From contig CAVZBZ010000001.1 in assembly GCA_963773665.1 (NCBI GenBank), forward strand, positions 1,240,001-1,304,000: a DNA stretch of 64,000 nt, in the 5' to 3' direction. This document shows, one piece after another, positions 62,737 to 64,000 of the stretch; the first letter of the stretch is position 1, and each line of letters starts with the position of its first letter. The translations under genes were made by a program, and so were the position numbers. Below the pieces are notes generated by a model. It was not told the DNA's origin, made no database searches, and saw only the letters and a list, made by a program, of their open reading frames with translations. This stretch comes from DATJLY01 sp963773665. GTDB taxonomy: Bacteria; Pseudomonadota; Alphaproteobacteria; ATCC43930; CGMCC-115725.

Positions 62737-64000
62737 TGAACTTGGTGTTGAGGAAGGCCTCGATCGCCTCGGACCCGCCCTCGGAGCCGTAGCCCGAATC
62801 CTTGATGCCGCCGAACGGCGTCTCGGGCAGCGCAAGGCCGTGATGGTTGATCGACACCATGCCGCTCTCGATCGCCTCGCCGAGGCGCGCCGCAATCTTG
62901 GCCGAGCGCGTGTAGGCATAAGCCGCGAGCCCGTAGGGCAGGCGGTTCGCCTCCGCCACCACCTCGTCCTCGCGCGCGAAGGATGCTATCGGCGCCAGCG
63001 GGCCGAACGGCTCCTCGTTCATGATGCGCGCCGAAAGCGGCACGTTGGTCATCACCGTGGGCTCGAAGAAGAAGCCCTTGTTGCCGATGCGGCGGCCGCC
63101 GGTCTCGATCTTGGCGCCCTTGCCTTCGGCGTCGGCGACGAAGCCCTCCATCGCCTCGATCCGGCGCGCGTGCGCCAAGGGACCCATGCGGGTTTCCTTC
63201 TCGCATGCCGTCGCCGACCTTGAGCGCCTTCGTGGCGGCGATGAATTTCTCGACGAACGGGCGATAGACGCTTTCCTGCACCAAAAACCGCGTCGGCGCG
63301 ATGCAGATCTGCCCGGCGTTGCGGAATTTGTTGGCGGAGAGAATCTTCACCGCGCTGTCGAGATCGGCGTCCTCGAACACGATCGCCGGCGCGTGCCCGC
63401 CCAATTCCATCGTCGCGCGCTTCATGTGCCGGCCGGCGAGCTCAGCCAGGTGCTTGCCGACCGCGACCGAGCCGGTGAACGACACTTTGCGGATGACGGG
63501 GTGCGGGATGAGATATTCCGAGATTTCCGCCGGCACGCCGAACACGAGATTGACCACGCCCGCCGGCAAGCCCGCCTCGACGAAGGCGCGCACGAGGCCC
63601 ATGACCGAGGCCGGCGTGTTTTCCGGCGCCTTCAGGATGATCGAGCATCCGGCCGCGACCGCGCCGGAAATTTTCCGCACCGCCTGGTTGATCGGGAAAT
63701 TCCACGGCGTGAAGGCGGCGACCGGGCCGACCGGCTCCTTCACCACGAGCTGCTGCACGCCGTCGGCGCGCGCCGGAATGATGCGGCCATAGGCGCGGCG
63801 CGCCTCTTCCGCGAACCAGTCGATGATGTCGCCGCCGGCCAAGGTCTCGAGCCGCGCCTCGAGCAAGGGCTTGCCCTGCTCGAGCACCATCCATTCGGCG
63901 ATCTCGTCGGCCTTCGCGCGGACGTTGTCGGCGGCCTTGCGCATGAGCTTGTAGCGCTCGTGCGCCGAAACCTTGCGCCACGCTGCGAACCCCTTGGCCG
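62714..64000 (-). pseudogene. NAD(P)-dependent aldehyde (succinate-semialdehyde type) dehydrogenase, partial with +1 frameshift
   Basis: The N-terminus lies beyond the right edge; the coding frame is open from 64000. Segments: LEQGKPLLEARLE, FTPWNFPINQAVRKIS (NAD-binding), FTGSVAVGKHLAELAG, catalytic Glu in TMELGGHAPAIVFEDADLD and catalytic Cys in NAGQICIAPTRF. The frame breaks near 63200-63206 (KVGDGM, one extra base, then EKETRMGPLA) and continues to GIKDSGYGSEGG and the stop at 62714. Removing one base restores the family pattern. GabD-like, but other aldehydes are possible. Confidence 0.82.

Overview
The window is a very GC-rich stretch of ordinary chromosome. Gene content and intergenic palindromes suggest an alphaproteobacterium, probably a soil or freshwater member near Hyphomicrobiales/Rhodospirillales. 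The supporting signs are TRAP and NitT-type transporters, orphan catabolic enzymes, the pspF/pspABC arrangement, and short repeats of the cattgcgag and cccccgcg...cgcggggg types. The taxonomy is inference. No rRNA, tRNA, CRISPR array, phage or plasmid gene was seen. The only mobile element is one IS5-family insertion.

Left part (1-21 kb): two luciferase-like monooxygenases with an alpha/beta hydrolase; a coiled-coil gene and a small lipoprotein gene, each broken by a frameshift; the IS element; a cinA-esterase-aldolase operon; an MFS permease with a 2-hydroxyacid dehydrogenase; a complete TRAP transporter (dctP-dctQ-dctM); DUF2189 and DoxX membrane proteins beside a lone molybdenum hydroxylase large subunit; an SDR that has lost its catalytic residues with a hydrolase; an orphan NitT/TauT-type binding protein; and a glutathionyl-hydroquinone reductase-like GST.

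Middle (21-40 kb): the most distinctive block is a full coenzyme F420 biosynthesis set (cofE, cofD, cofC and a cofG-cofH fusion, fbiC). It lies at the 3' end of a tight seven-gene run that begins with a LigB-type extradiol dioxygenase, a ferritin-like diiron protein and a membrane protein. Around it are two MetE-like proteins, two amidohydrolases, an MDR oxidoreductase, a VapBC-type toxin-antitoxin pair, an ABC transporter with a mismatched binding protein, an AGPS-like FAD oxidase and a DMT exporter. The luciferase-like enzymes at the left edge are possible F420 users.

Right part (40-64 kb): a complete MdtABC-type RND efflux operon with two RND pumps and an outer membrane factor; a three-gene SEL1 / redoxin-2OG oxygenase / sulfotransferase operon; an HU protein; an MFS-hyuA-hyuB operon; a secreted PLD-like protein; DUF2061 and YccF proteins; the phage-shock genes pspABC facing pspF with a clear sigma-54 promoter between them; and the edge of an aldehyde dehydrogenase.

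Six genes are interrupted by what looks like exactly one extra base. Removing it restores full-length family members in every case. Either the underlying assembly carries insertion errors or several genes are decaying. The IS transposase shifts the other way (-1) at an A-run, as expected for programmed frameshifting.
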